Below, piece by piece: positions 34,956 to 43,790 of a stretch of 64,000 bases of DNA. Origin of the DNA: Ferrimonas balearica DSM 9799 (GTDB lineage Bacteria; Pseudomonadota; Gammaproteobacteria; Enterobacterales; Shewanellaceae). Within the stretch, counting starts at the first letter, position 1, and every line of letters starts with the position of its first letter. Position numbers and translations under genes: made by a program. A model generated the notes under the pieces. It did not search any database and was not told the DNA's origin. It was given only the letters and a program-made list of their open reading frames with translations. The DNA lies in NCBI RefSeq assembly GCF_000148645.1, contig NC_014541.1:124001-188000 (forward strand). Reading direction: 5' to 3'.

Positions 34956-35064
34956 TTGGTGTTGGGGCGGAGTATGGTGGTTTTGTGATGACAGCATTTT
35001 TCATCGCATCCCTGCAAAAACTCACACAGCTTCGGCCTTCCCATTTGGGAAGGCCGCTTTTTTT
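34953..35064 (+). ncRNA. candidate iron-regulated small RNA (RyhB-like position and layout)
   Basis: About 112 nt lie between the Fur-box promoter and a near-perfect intrinsic terminator, with no credible reading frame of their own. The 80-codon open frame across the region lacks a ribosome site and starts before the rpmG terminator. The middle (34989-35012) contains TGACAGCATTTTTCATCGCA and then TCC, which loosely resembles the RyhB core as I remember it (GACATTGCTCACATTGCTTCC). It is unpaired with the terminator stem and could pair with ribosome-binding sites. Size, terminator and Fur site all fit a RyhB-type RNA. The alternative is a Fur-regulated leader with an attenuator for the gene at 35137. 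Confidence 0.6.
35033..35064 (+). terminator. strong intrinsic terminator of the candidate small RNA
   Basis: CGGCCTTCCC / GGGAAGGCCG, a perfect ten-base stem with a four-base loop, then C and seven T. It is about 70 bases upstream of the next start codon, so it does not belong to rpmG, which already has its own terminator. Confidence 0.88.
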
Positions 35065-35136
35065 AAGTGGCTGACAAACCGGCCGATAAAGGGTTGAATG
35101 GGTTCAGTTCCACCATTCGCTTGGAGGAGGCAGGGT

Positions 35137-35604
35137 ATGGCTCGATCCCGAAGAACTTATAACAACTGGCTCATTTTTCTGGTGATAGGGGCTGGTGCAT
35201 TGCTGTTTTCCACTGGTCGACTCACCGGTCCGAACAGCAACAGCTTTCCTTTGCTGCCTGAGTCAGCTGAGATCGAAGCGCTGGTTTATGGCGACCTGGT
35301 GGTGCGCGCCGAAGCCGATGGGGTTCGCTCCAGCCCGGTGGTCAGTGAAGCCCGCCTGAATGCTCTGCTGGCGGCCTGGCGTTCGGCCCGCCTGGTACCG
35401 GTGGGCGAACCGCAACCGCTGCCTGACAGCCCGGTACAGGTGGATGTCTACCTGGATGATGGTTCCGCACCGCAAACCGCGTTACTGTACCCGCAACAAG
35501 CGGCTGTGAAGATGTTGGGGCAGTCTCAGTGGTGGCGCCTGGTGAACCAGGAGATGCAGCATCTGCTGCCCCCCGACAACACGGCCGCTCCTGCATCGAA
35601 ATAA
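35137..35604 (+). CDS. hypothetical membrane-anchored protein
   Basis: 155 residues. A basic N-terminus (MARSRRTYNN) and one membrane helix (about 11-29) precede a globular part expected in the periplasm. That part has beta-rich segments such as EIEALVYGDLVVRAEADGVR and QVDVYLDDGSAPQTALLYP. I do not recognise a family. The ATG at 35137 has GGAGGAGG six bases upstream. It lies 9 bp before mutM in the same direction and may be cotranscribed with it. Confidence 0.7.
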   Translation: MARSRRTYNNWLIFLVIGAGALLFSTGRLTGPNSNSFPLLPESAEIEALVYGDLVVRAEADGVRSSPVVSEARLNALLAAWRSARLVPVGEPQPLPDSPVQVDVYLDDGSAPQTALLYPQQAAVKMLGQSQWWRLVNQEMQHLLPPDNTAAPASK

Positions 35605-35613
35605 GGAGACGTC

Positions 35614-36426
35614 ATGCCGGAGTTGCCGGAGGTAGAGGTCACCCGCCTGGGGATTGCCCCCCATCTTGAGGGCCGGGTGGTGGAAGAGGTTATTGTCCGC
35701 AATCCCCGGCTGCGCTGGCCGGTTGACCCGCTAATCCAACAACTGGTCGGCCAGACCATCCTCAGCGTCACCCGACGCGCCAAGTACCTGCTGGTGGATA
35801 CCGAGGCCGGGGTGTTGATACTGCACCTGGGCATGTCGGGCAGCCTGCGGGTGTTGGATCCGGTGCCTGAGCCGGGCAAGCATGATCATCTTGATTTGGT
35901 GCTCGACAGTGGTGCGGTGCTGCGCCTCAATGACCCGCGCCGTTTTGGCGCCGCCATCTGGTGGCAGTTGCCGCTGGATGCCCAGCCATTGCTGAACAAG
36001 CTGGGGCCGGAGCCATTAACGGCCGCGTTCAACGCCGAGCAGCTGGCGGCCGCACTGAAAGGCAAGACCAGCGCCATCAAAACCGCCCTTATGGACAATC
36101 ACGTGGTGGTGGGTGTGGGGAACATCTACGCCAATGAGGCGCTGTTTGCGGCAGGTATCCACCCCAAACGGGCTGCAGGCAATCTGAGCAAGGCCCGGTT
36201 GGCCAAGTTGGTGGAGGAGGTCAAGGCGGTGCTGGCCCGGGCGATTCAGCAGGGGGGCACCACCTTAAAGGATTTCACTCAGGCGGACGGCAAGCCCGGT
36301 TACTTTGTGCAGCAGCTTAATGTCTACGGCCGGGGTGGCCAGGCCTGCGTTCAGTGTGGCGCGCAGCTGAAAGAGATTAAGCTGGGCCAGCGGGCCACCG
36401 TTTACTGCGGCCACTGCCAGCGTTAA
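35614..36426 (+). CDS. mutM: formamidopyrimidine-DNA glycosylase
   Basis: 270 residues; removes 8-oxoguanine and formamidopyrimidines and nicks the abasic site. The catalytic Pro2-Glu3 (MPELPEVEV) is intact. The Lys in the LGMSGSL/K region, the helix-two-turn-helix motif [17 protein letters not shown] and the C-terminal zinc finger (CVQCGAQL then YCGHC) are also present. The ATG at 35614 has AAGGAGACGTC upstream. It converges on coaD with four bases between stop codons, the usual mutM-coaD arrangement. Confidence 0.98.
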   Translation: MPELPEVEVTRLGIAPHLEGRVVEEVIVRNPRLRWPVDPLIQQLVGQTILSVTRRAKYLLVDTEAGVLILHLGMSGSLRVLDPVPEPGKHDHLDLVLDSGAVLRLNDPRRFGAAIWWQLPLDAQPLLNKLGPEPLTAAFNAEQLAAALKGKTSAIKTALMDNHVVVGVGNIYANEALFAAGIHPKRAAGNLSKARLAKLVEEVKAVLARAIQQGGTTLKDFTQADGKPGYFVQQLNVYGRGGQACVQCGAQLKEIKLGQRATVYCGHCQR

Positions 36427-36430
36427 TCAT

Positions 36431-36925
<495 letters not shown>

Positions 36926-36940
36926 TCACTGATGAAAGGA

Positions 36941-37912
36941 TTACGGGCTAGTGTAGCCAGATACCGCGTCGGAACCCAGAGGGCCATCCCATTGTTGGGC
37001 GAGCTGCTTAATGGCGACATCGAGCTGATTGGCCGGTTGCCCTATCGGCGCCTCGGTCAGGCTGAGCACAGCCTGCGTCAGCGCCTGGCGTTGAACGGAT
37101 TCGGTGCCGATACCCAAGCGGTGACAGCCCTTTTGCAGCGGGGTGCCCGGTTCGGTCAGGGCCAGGGTAGGCCGTTCGGCGTGGGCACCGCACAATAGCC
37201 AGTGCCACTGGTCGCTGATGATGGCGCGGGCTTGATTCAGGTGTTGCTGTAAGGCCGTTTCGTCCTGCTCCGGCAACAAGGTTACGCCCCGTAATCCGGG
37301 GGGCGGGCTGCCATTGAGCCAAAGGTAGACCGGGCACTGGCGCTGAATGGACACCACCTGGGCCACTTCACTGACCAACTCCCGCTCGGCAGGGCTGAGT
37401 CGTTGACTCAACAGGAACAGATAGCCGGGCAGGGCATCCGTGGTGCCCGTCACCGGTGGTCGCCACAGCGAATAGGTGGTGGGCCGTGGCCGATGCCACA
37501 GTGCCAGTTTGAGTCTGGTGAGCAGTGGCAGGGCGGCACCGTCCAGCAACCAGATGTCGTCCACCTGGCTGCGGCGTGGCAGGTTGGCCAGCTGGTGCGG
37601 CAGCAGGGTGAGGATCACTCGGGCACCGGCCAGAGGCCATGATGGCGGGAGGGGACAGTGACTGATCACTGTGGTGCCGGGGTGGCGGGCCAAAAAGTGG
37701 GGAATCGCCTTAAAGGCCAACTGATTGGGCAGTTGCTGATAACCCGCCCACTGAACCGTAACTTCAGTATGCTGCGCCAGCGCCATGGCCAGCGCCCGGT
37801 AGCTGGCCAGCAGCGCTTCCCCCTGCCAGCCCGTTGGGGGCAACAACAGTACCGTGGCTTTCGATGTGGCGTTCCCAGCCGAATGCGTTTCCATTCCCTT
37901 CATCTCACCCAT
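36941..37912 (-). CDS. unrecognised protein beside the LOS core cluster
   Basis: About 323 residues. I do not recognise a family. It begins with a hydrophobic strand (ATVLLLPPTGWQGEALLASY, about 17-36) that could be the first strand of a Rossmann-like GT-B fold. Later regions include VVSIQRQCPVYLWLNG and ARAIISDQWHWLLCGAHAE, reminiscent of the second half of a GT-B enzyme, but no catalytic motif is evident. Start choice is ambiguous: the ATG at 37912 has AGGTC upstream; 37897 is also possible. A glycosyltransferase-like role in LOS synthesis is a guess based on position. Confidence 0.6.
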   Translation of the reverse strand: MGEMKGMETHSAGNATSKATVLLLPPTGWQGEALLASYRALAMALAQHTEVTVQWAGYQQLPNQLAFKAIPHFLARHPGTTVISHCPLPPSWPLAGARVILTLLPHQLANLPRRSQVDDIWLLDGAALPLLTRLKLALWHRPRPTTYSLWRPPVTGTTDALPGYLFLLSQRLSPAERELVSEVAQVVSIQRQCPVYLWLNGSPPPGLRGVTLLPEQDETALQQHLNQARAIISDQWHWLLCGAHAERPTLALTEPGTPLQKGCHRLGIGTESVQRQALTQAVLSLTEAPIGQPANQLDVAIKQLAQQWDGPLGSDAVSGYTSP

Positions 37913-38060
37913 TGATTTGACCTGACTTTCTGATGGTAGCGTCAATATCGTCCGGAATGTATTGCTGGAACCCGGCTTAGCCTGCGGGCAGCCCCGCCAG
38001 TGGCTATCCTAGGTTCCATAATGACCCCTGATGTTAGATCAGTTTAGTGACGGGCAATAA

Positions 38061-38090
38061 AAAAGGCCGGGTCATTGCCCCGGCCTTTTG
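38061..38090 (-). terminator. terminator after the GT8 gene
   Basis: AAAAGGCCGGG / CCCGGCCTTTT with a short loop, four bases after the GT8 stop on the minus strand; on that strand it ends in CCTTTTTTATT. Confidence 0.85.
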
Positions 38091-38094
38091 GATT

Positions 38095-39150
38095 TTAGTG
38101 GTCCCGCAACAGCGTGATGCCGAACAGCTTGATGTGCTTCTGGTTCTTGTCGAGTCGGAAGTCGAACAGCCAGTTAAGCAGCCCCTTGGCGGTTTTCAGT
38201 TTTTTACTCAGGTCCTGCTGATATTTCTGGTTAATCTCTTCGGCAAAGGGGGTGCGGCTGGCGGCATCCCACCACAGCTCGGAGGCAAACAGGTTCTTGT
38301 CATTCCAGGGCTTGCGGCGGCCAGAGTAGTGAATGATGGCCGGGTTTTCGAACTCGGGCTGGAACTCGGAGAAATCCAGGCCCAGGCGCAGGAAGCGACG
38401 CTTAATCTTGTTCACGTTCTTCACCTGGCAGTTGTATCGGGTCGGCAGGAACGCGACCTTGCCGGCAAACACCGCATTGAAGATGTCCTGATTGTGGTAG
38501 TTCACCTCGGTGTGGAACACCTCCAAGGGGATATTGGTCAGGGTATCGGACAGTTGGTCCTTCACCTTCTCTTCCCGCATCCGCTTCAGGTTCAGCAGCT
38601 GCACGCCCGCATTGAAGTAGTTCTCGCTGCTCTTGCCAAACAGGTCCTGAAAGTTCTGCGGGAACGGCTTGCCGGAGCGGGAGGATTTGAGAGACCCCAG
38701 CTGGGCGTGGGTCAGCATTCGCACCACCGCGCCGTACTTGTCCTCGATATCGGTATCAAAGGCCGGTTGCAGGTTCTGGCGCACGATGACATCAACGTCG
38801 ATATAGAGCGCCTTGTCGAACTCGGGGAAGGCTTCTGCCACAAAGAACAGACCGTAAGTGCCGGCAGTGATGGTGTTCTTTTTGCTGCCGTGACGGTAGG
38901 GCGCCAGTTTGGCCAGCTCGTCAGCGTAGTGCTCCACGATGTCGAAGATGTGGATCTGAACCTGATCCAGCGTGTCGGCAAACTGCTGCAGTTTGGCTTT
39001 GCTTTCCGGGCGGATGCCGGAATCCAGGATCAGAAAGTTCACCTTGGTGCCCGGGGCCAGGAAGTGGACAATATTCTGCATGGTGACGGCCATGTACTTG
39101 GAATAGTTGTCGTCGCCGGACAGCACGATGTTCATCTGCGGGTGGGTCAT
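38095..39150 (-). CDS. glycosyltransferase family 8 (LPS galactosyl/glucosyltransferase type)
   Basis: 351 residues with a GT-A fold. The N-terminal MNIVLSGDDNYSKYMAVTMQ (about 6-25) is the nucleotide-binding start seen in WaaI/WaaJ-type enzymes. The DxD motif is in KALYIDVDVIV (about 109-119). Later FNAGVQLLNLKRMREE and the C-terminal IIHYSGRRKPW are the other GT8 signatures. It should add a hexose to the LOS core from a UDP-sugar. It is transcribed alone, away from the plus-strand run at 39406, with its own terminator. Confidence 0.92.
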   Translation of the reverse strand: MTHPQMNIVLSGDDNYSKYMAVTMQNIVHFLAPGTKVNFLILDSGIRPESKAKLQQFADTLDQVQIHIFDIVEHYADELAKLAPYRHGSKKNTITAGTYGLFFVAEAFPEFDKALYIDVDVIVRQNLQPAFDTDIEDKYGAVVRMLTHAQLGSLKSSRSGKPFPQNFQDLFGKSSENYFNAGVQLLNLKRMREEKVKDQLSDTLTNIPLEVFHTEVNYHNQDIFNAVFAGKVAFLPTRYNCQVKNVNKIKRRFLRLGLDFSEFQPEFENPAIIHYSGRRKPWNDKNLFASELWWDAASRTPFAEEINQKYQQDLSKKLKTAKGLLNWLFDFRLDKNQKHIKLFGITLLRDH

Positions 39151-39405
39151 GGTTTAGCCTTGCTTTTACGGTCTCGGGTGCCGACTGTGGCGCTCGGCAC
39201 CGGCGGCGGATTGCGGCGTAGTATACCTGAATTGCCTGAGATGTTTCCCCTCCCGGTCCGGCCCTTAAAACCACAGCCCGAGCGTACAAAACCGCGTGGA
39301 GATGTGCACTGGCGCGGCATGGCATGGATGAAGCGACACAGCAAATACGGTACTCTAGCGACCAACTTTTCCCGGCCTCGGTGCTGGCCCTGCCAGAGAT
39401 AGGAC

Positions 39406-40314
39406 ATGCGGATTCAAGACCAGTTAACGATTTACATCTTCTCCTTCAATCGTGGACGTTTTCTCAGCAACGCCATCGACTCCTGTTTGCGTTACGCGCC
39501 CGGCGTGCCGGTACACGTGATTGACGACAACAGCGATGACCCGGATACCCTTGCGGTGCTGAACAATCTGCCTGAAGGGGTCAGCTGGGTGAAGCCGCAG
39601 GCCCGCGGTGATGACCGCCACGGTGGTCTCTACAACAACATGCAGCAGGCGCTGGACAGCGTCACCAGCGAGTGGATTCTGTTTATCCAGGACGACATGC
39701 AGCTGGTGCGTCCACTGGAGCAGGATGATGCCCAGTACATCGCGGATTTTTTCCAGCAGTTCCCCGAAAAGGGGTTTCTGAATCCGGTGTTCCTAAAAGG
39801 GCAGCGCCATAAGCGCGACAACCGAATCACCCGCGTTTTCGAGGATTTCCACGGCTATTACCGTCATTATCCTGAGAAGAAAAACCCCCGCGGCATCAGT
39901 TATGCCGATGTGGTGATTGGCCATGCCGGTCGCCTTAAGGCCAAGGGCTGGCAGTTCAGTGCCAGTGAGCAAACCAATGCCAGTCAGGCCAATGAGATGT
40001 TTGGCGGCATGGGCTTTATGGCGCACCCCTTTGTGATGTTTCTGCCTCAGGTGCCGGTGTACCGGGGCAAAAAGAAAACCGCGGCGGTGGCGCTGGCGGA
40101 GAAGTGGTCTGGCATGGAGCCAAAGCGCTTTGTGGAACAAAGTGCCGAGCACTGGGCCGGGTTTAAGCGCCGTCCGCTGACCGAACTGCCGGTGGCCGAA
40201 ACCTATCTGCAGTGTGTCGACCCCAAGGTGAAGACCCCCTACCAGTACAGTGCGGTGAACGCGTACTGGCCGCTGCGGGCCTGGCACAAACTGGCTTTGC
40301 TGTTGAACAAATAA
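39406..40314 (+). CDS. glycosyltransferase family 2 (LOS core)
   Basis: 302 residues. The GT-A start is LTIYIFSFNRGRFLSNAIDS (about 7-26), followed by HVIDDNSDDPDTLAVL; the metal motif is probably FIQDDMQLV (about 91-99). The C-terminal half has no other match. The start ATG at 39406 has a weak Shine-Dalgarno (GATAGGAC). It heads a five-gene run in the same direction (39406-43790). Acceptor and donor cannot be determined. Confidence 0.83.
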   Translation: MRIQDQLTIYIFSFNRGRFLSNAIDSCLRYAPGVPVHVIDDNSDDPDTLAVLNNLPEGVSWVKPQARGDDRHGGLYNNMQQALDSVTSEWILFIQDDMQLVRPLEQDDAQYIADFFQQFPEKGFLNPVFLKGQRHKRDNRITRVFEDFHGYYRHYPEKKNPRGISYADVVIGHAGRLKAKGWQFSASEQTNASQANEMFGGMGFMAHPFVMFLPQVPVYRGKKKTAAVALAEKWSGMEPKRFVEQSAEHWAGFKRRPLTELPVAETYLQCVDPKVKTPYQYSAVNAYWPLRAWHKLALLLNK

Positions 40315-40362
40315 GACGTCGTCCCGCCCTGTTGGCGGGGCCATTCCTGTCGAGGTTACCCC

Positions 40363-41220
40363 GTGATTTTTTACGACTTCCTGAACCGCATCCTGCCCGG
40401 TCATCTGGGCACCAAACTGCGCTTCTACAAAAAGTTGTCCTACCCGCTGTCACTGTCTGACCCGAAAACCTTCAATGAGAAGGTGCACTGGCGCAAGATT
40501 TACGACCGCAACCCGCTTTTCACCCTTTGCGCCGATAAGTTGCTGGCCCGGGACTACGTCAAAGAGAAGATCGGCGAGGAGTACCTGATCCCGTTGCTGT
40601 ACAGCGGCGAGCACATTGATGCTGAAACCCTGAAGGGGCTGGATGGCGAGTTTGTGGTGAAAGCCAACCATAACTCAGGTCCTGTGCACATGGTGCAGGC
40701 CAACCAACCGGTGGACTTCGATGCCATCGCCGCCAACATCAACAAGCAGCTGCAGAAGCCCTATGCGGTGAAGAACGGCGAGTGGTGGTACAAGCCGATC
40801 CCGCGTCGGGTGCTGGTGGAGCGGCTATTGCGTGGCGAGCAAGGGCAGTGGGCGGAGGATTACAAGTTCTTCGTTTTCAACCGCAATGGCGAGTCAGAAG
40901 TGGTGCTGCAGATGACTTACGGTCGTGAGAAGGGGGCCACCATCACCTTCTATGACGAGCAGTTGGAGATCCTGCCATTCGAGATCCACGTCAAGAACGA
41001 CTACGTGCCTTTCGTTAAGCCGAAGAACTTTGACAAGATGGTTGAGTTGGCCAAGAAGCTGGCTGAGGATTTCGACTTCTGCCGGGTCGACTTCTACAAC
41101 GTCGACGGCGCCATCTACTTCGGCGAGATGACCTTTGCGCCGTCCGGCGGCACTGCGCCCTTTAAGCCGCAGGAGTTCGACCGCTGGATGGGCGACAAGT
41201 GGCAGTTGCCCAAGCGCTGA
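40363..41220 (+). CDS. TupA-like ATP-grasp protein
   Basis: 285 residues of the ATP-grasp family named after TupA (teichuronopeptide synthesis). Typical elements are DPKTFNEKVHWRKIYDRNPL (about 33-52), CADKLLARDYVKEKIG, FVVKANHNSGPVHMV (about 97-111), EDYKFFVFN and FCRVDFYNVDGAIYFGEMTF (about 237-256). Such proteins are thought to join amino acids or similar groups to polysaccharides with ATP. The start is GTG (MIFYDFLN). It is placed in the LOS cluster between a GT2 and another GT-A gene, so it may decorate the core with an amino acid. Confidence 0.82.
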   Translation: MIFYDFLNRILPGHLGTKLRFYKKLSYPLSLSDPKTFNEKVHWRKIYDRNPLFTLCADKLLARDYVKEKIGEEYLIPLLYSGEHIDAETLKGLDGEFVVKANHNSGPVHMVQANQPVDFDAIAANINKQLQKPYAVKNGEWWYKPIPRRVLVERLLRGEQGQWAEDYKFFVFNRNGESEVVLQMTYGREKGATITFYDEQLEILPFEIHVKNDYVPFVKPKNFDKMVELAKKLAEDFDFCRVDFYNVDGAIYFGEMTFAPSGGTAPFKPQEFDRWMGDKWQLPKR

Positions 41221-41323
41221 TCTGCAAACTCGGCTGGCGATGAAAGAGGCCGTTTTTTCAGGCTATAATCGCCGGCTTTACTGACCGATACCGGGCCCAG
41301 ACCCGGTAAACAGAGTGGTTTCT

Positions 41324-42235
41324 ATGACAGAGCGACACGCATCAGAGTTCACCCTTGGCGAGAAGATCGTCGAGGCCAGCCTGCGTTTGGCAGCATCTGG
41401 TGGTATCCCGGGCCGGTGGTTCAATAAAGCGTTGCCGGAACAGAGTGCCCTGACGCCTGCCGAGGCACCGCTGACCCTGGAGATTGTCAGCCACTGTTGG
41501 AAGTATTCCGAGTTTCAGCTGTATCAGCTGAGCTCGCTGGTCAACTACCCGCCCACCGCCCTTCAGGTGGTGCACACCGTGTTCTACTCCGAAGAGGATG
41601 AGGACACCGTGCGGCTGCTCGATTTCTTCCGGACGATGTCGGTGGAGAACGTTCGCTGGAATTTCCAGCCGATGGCCAAGGAGGAGCTGTTCCGTCGGGC
41701 CATTGGCCGTAACCGTGCCGCCAAGGCTACCGAAGCGGATTGGGTTTGGTTTACCGACTGTGACGTGGTGTTCCACGAAGGCGCGCTGGACGCTTTGGCC
41801 AAACAGCTGGAGGGGCGTCAGGACTACCTGGTCTACCCGCAACAGATGCTGGCCACTGAGCTGCTGTCCAAAGATGATCCGCTGATCCTGGAAGCCAAGC
41901 GTCACCCCCGCCTGATGGAGCTGGATCTGACCCGCTTCTCCGTGCGCAAGTTCAGCCGTGCCACCGGACCGATTCAGATCGCCCACGGTGATGTGGCTCG
42001 CGCCTGCGGTTACTGCCCGGACCTCAAGGTGTATCAGAAGCCGATGCCGCGCTGGAGCAAGTGCTACGAAGACCGCGCCTTCCGCTGGTTGCTGGGCACT
42101 CAGGGCACGCCGATTGAGGTGCCGAATGTGCTGTTTATCCGCCATGCCGAGAAGGGGCGCTACCAGCAGGGCAGCCAACTCTCGCTGCTGCGCAAGACCA
42201 TCCGCCGCATCAAGTCAGCGCTGATTGGCCGCTGA
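41324..42235 (+). CDS. GT-A-type glycosyltransferase
   Basis: About 303 residues. The N-terminal core starts LTLEIVSHCWKYSEFQLYQL (about 46-65), and the metal-binding motif is FTDCDVVFHEGALDAL (about 143-158). A GPIQIAHGDVARACGYCPDL segment follows, then ERAF-like EDRAFRWLLG, typical of acceptor loops in galactosyltransferase-like enzymes. Family assignment is less certain than for its neighbours. The ATG at 41324 is nine bases inside a possible GTG start at 41315. It ends in a hairpin terminator. Confidence 0.75.
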   Translation: MTERHASEFTLGEKIVEASLRLAASGGIPGRWFNKALPEQSALTPAEAPLTLEIVSHCWKYSEFQLYQLSSLVNYPPTALQVVHTVFYSEEDEDTVRLLDFFRTMSVENVRWNFQPMAKEELFRRAIGRNRAAKATEADWVWFTDCDVVFHEGALDALAKQLEGRQDYLVYPQQMLATELLSKDDPLILEAKRHPRLMELDLTRFSVRKFSRATGPIQIAHGDVARACGYCPDLKVYQKPMPRWSKCYEDRAFRWLLGTQGTPIEVPNVLFIRHAEKGRYQQGSQLSLLRKTIRRIKSALIGR

Positions 42236-42250
42236 CACGCCACTGCGCTG

Positions 42251-42278
42251 AAACCGCCCGCTTTTTTGCGGGCGGTTT
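42251..42278 (+). terminator. hairpin terminator after the GT-A gene
   Basis: AAACCGCCCGC / GCGGGCGGTTT with a T-rich loop; the trailing T tract is short (TTTGCCGTTTT), so it may be only partly efficient. Confidence 0.6.
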
Positions 42279-42331
42279 GCCGTTTTGGCCCGGCCACGTA
42301 CACTGAACTTTTCCCGCAAAGAACGTCCGTT

Positions 42332-43348
42332 ATGCACCGTTACCTGTTCTACATCGAGCAACCCTACTCCTTCTCCATTCTCCGTCCATTGCAGGCCAAA
42401 ATCCGCGAGCAGGGCGGGGAAGTGCGCTGGTTTCTCAAGGGCGACAAGGTGCAGCACAGCGGGTTGGCTGACGATGAAACTGCGCTGATGAGTGTGGCGG
42501 AGGTGCAAGCCTACCAACCCCGTGCGGTGTTTGTGCCGGGCAACGTGGTGCCGGATTTCTTCCCCGGCGTTAAGGTGCAGGTGTTTCACGGGCTGGAGTG
42601 GAAGAAAAAGGGCCACTTCCGCATTCGCGGCTTCTTTGACCTTTACTGCACCCACGGCCCCATCACCACCGACCGCTTCCGAAAACTGGGGCAGCAGCAC
42701 GGCGATTACTTCGAGGTGATCGAAACCGGCTGGCCCAAGATGGACCCCTACCTGGGGCAGCAGAGCCACCAGCGTACTGACCCGCCCACTGTAATCTACG
42801 CGCCCACTTTCTCGCCGGCCCTGACTTCGGTGCCGGACCTGTTTCCCCAGATCAAATCACTGAGTGAGCAGGGCACGTTCCGTTTCGTGGTGAAGTTCCA
42901 TCCCAAGATGGACCCGGAGTGGGTGGCCCGGTATCGCGCCATTGAAGGCCCGTTCCTGCAGGTCAGCAACGAGGCGGACCTGCTCAAAGTGTTTGGTGAG
43001 GGGGACGTGGTGCTGTCGGACACCTCCAGTGCGGTGACTGAAGCCCTGATGCTCGGCAAAGTGGTGGTGACTTATAAGAACAGCCAGCCGCAGCCGTGCC
43101 TGTTGGACTTCGCTGACCCGACCCAATTAGCGTCTCAGCTGACCCAGGGGCTGGCACCCAGCGCGGCCCTGAACGCAGAGATTGAGCAGTATCTGGGGCA
43201 GGTGCATCCGCAACTCGATGGCGGTGCCAGCGAGCGGGTGCTGGTGGCGGTGGAACAGGTGGTGGCCCAGGGGGTGCGGCCCAAGCCCTGGAATCTGCTG
43301 CGCAAATGGAAAATCCGTCGCGCCCTGGGCTACTACCACTGGCGCTGA
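42332..43348 (+). CDS. CDP-glycerol glycerophosphotransferase family protein
   Basis: 338 residues with a GT-B fold. The conserved Glyphos_transf elements are VFHGLEWKKKGHF (about 84-96), VVKFHPKMDPEW (about 186-197) and SDTSSAVTEALMLGKVVVTY (about 227-246). Family members such as TagB/TagF move glycerol phosphate from CDP-glycerol to a glycan. The next gene encodes an enzyme that makes CDP-glycerol, which strongly supports this activity. The ATG at 42332 has a poor Shine-Dalgarno; a longer upstream frame lacks conservation. Expected effect: glycerol phosphate on the LOS core. Confidence 0.85.
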   Translation: MHRYLFYIEQPYSFSILRPLQAKIREQGGEVRWFLKGDKVQHSGLADDETALMSVAEVQAYQPRAVFVPGNVVPDFFPGVKVQVFHGLEWKKKGHFRIRGFFDLYCTHGPITTDRFRKLGQQHGDYFEVIETGWPKMDPYLGQQSHQRTDPPTVIYAPTFSPALTSVPDLFPQIKSLSEQGTFRFVVKFHPKMDPEWVARYRAIEGPFLQVSNEADLLKVFGEGDVVLSDTSSAVTEALMLGKVVVTYKNSQPQPCLLDFADPTQLASQLTQGLAPSAALNAEIEQYLGQVHPQLDGGASERVLVAVEQVVAQGVRPKPWNLLRKWKIRRALGYYHWR

Positions 43349-43391
43349 AGGGTTACGCTATACCCCGTTTCCGTCTGACCGAGTCTGCTCA

Positions 43392-43790
43392 ATGCGCATC
43401 ATCACCTTTGGCACCTTTGATATGTTCCACGTCGGCCACCTCAATATCCTTGAGCGGGCCCGATCGATGGGCGACAGCCTGGTGGTGGGGGTGTCCTCCG
43501 ACGCACTGAACTTTGCCAAGAAGGGGCGCTACCCCATCTGCAACCAGGATGACCGCATGCGCATTCTGGCGGCGCTGGCCTGCGTGGATAAGGTGTTTGT
43601 TGAGGAATCGCTGGAGCAGAAGGCAGAGTACATCCAGCGCTATGGCGCTGATTGCCTGGTGATGGGCGACGACTGGAGCGGCAAGTTCGACCATCTCAAT
43701 ACCCTGTGTCAGGTGCAGTACCTGCCCCGCACCCCGGCCATCTCCACCACCGAGCTGATCGAAGTGGTGCGCTCCGCCCCGCCCCGTTAA
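43392..43790 (+). CDS. tagD: glycerol-3-phosphate cytidylyltransferase (TagD-like)
   Basis: 132 residues; makes CDP-glycerol from CTP and glycerol 3-phosphate. The cytidylyltransferase motif GTFDMFHVGHLNIL (about 6-19) contains HxGH, and the second motif RTPAISTTEL (about 116-125) matches the R-T-x-G-I-S-T-T signature with Ala for Gly. Length fits TagD. It lies 43 bp after the glycerophosphotransferase gene, so the two form a working pair. Its stop overlaps the convergent GT4 gene by four bases. Confidence 0.9.
   Translation: MRIITFGTFDMFHVGHLNILERARSMGDSLVVGVSSDALNFAKKGRYPICNQDDRMRILAALACVDKVFVEESLEQKAEYIQRYGADCLVMGDDWSGKFDHLNTLCQVQYLPRTPAISTTELIEVVRSAPPR

Noticed and set aside
34855-35097. 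80-codon open frame over the Fur box and terminator
   Set aside because: It begins right at the rpmG stop, spans two terminators and has unnatural composition; the region is better explained as non-coding RNA.
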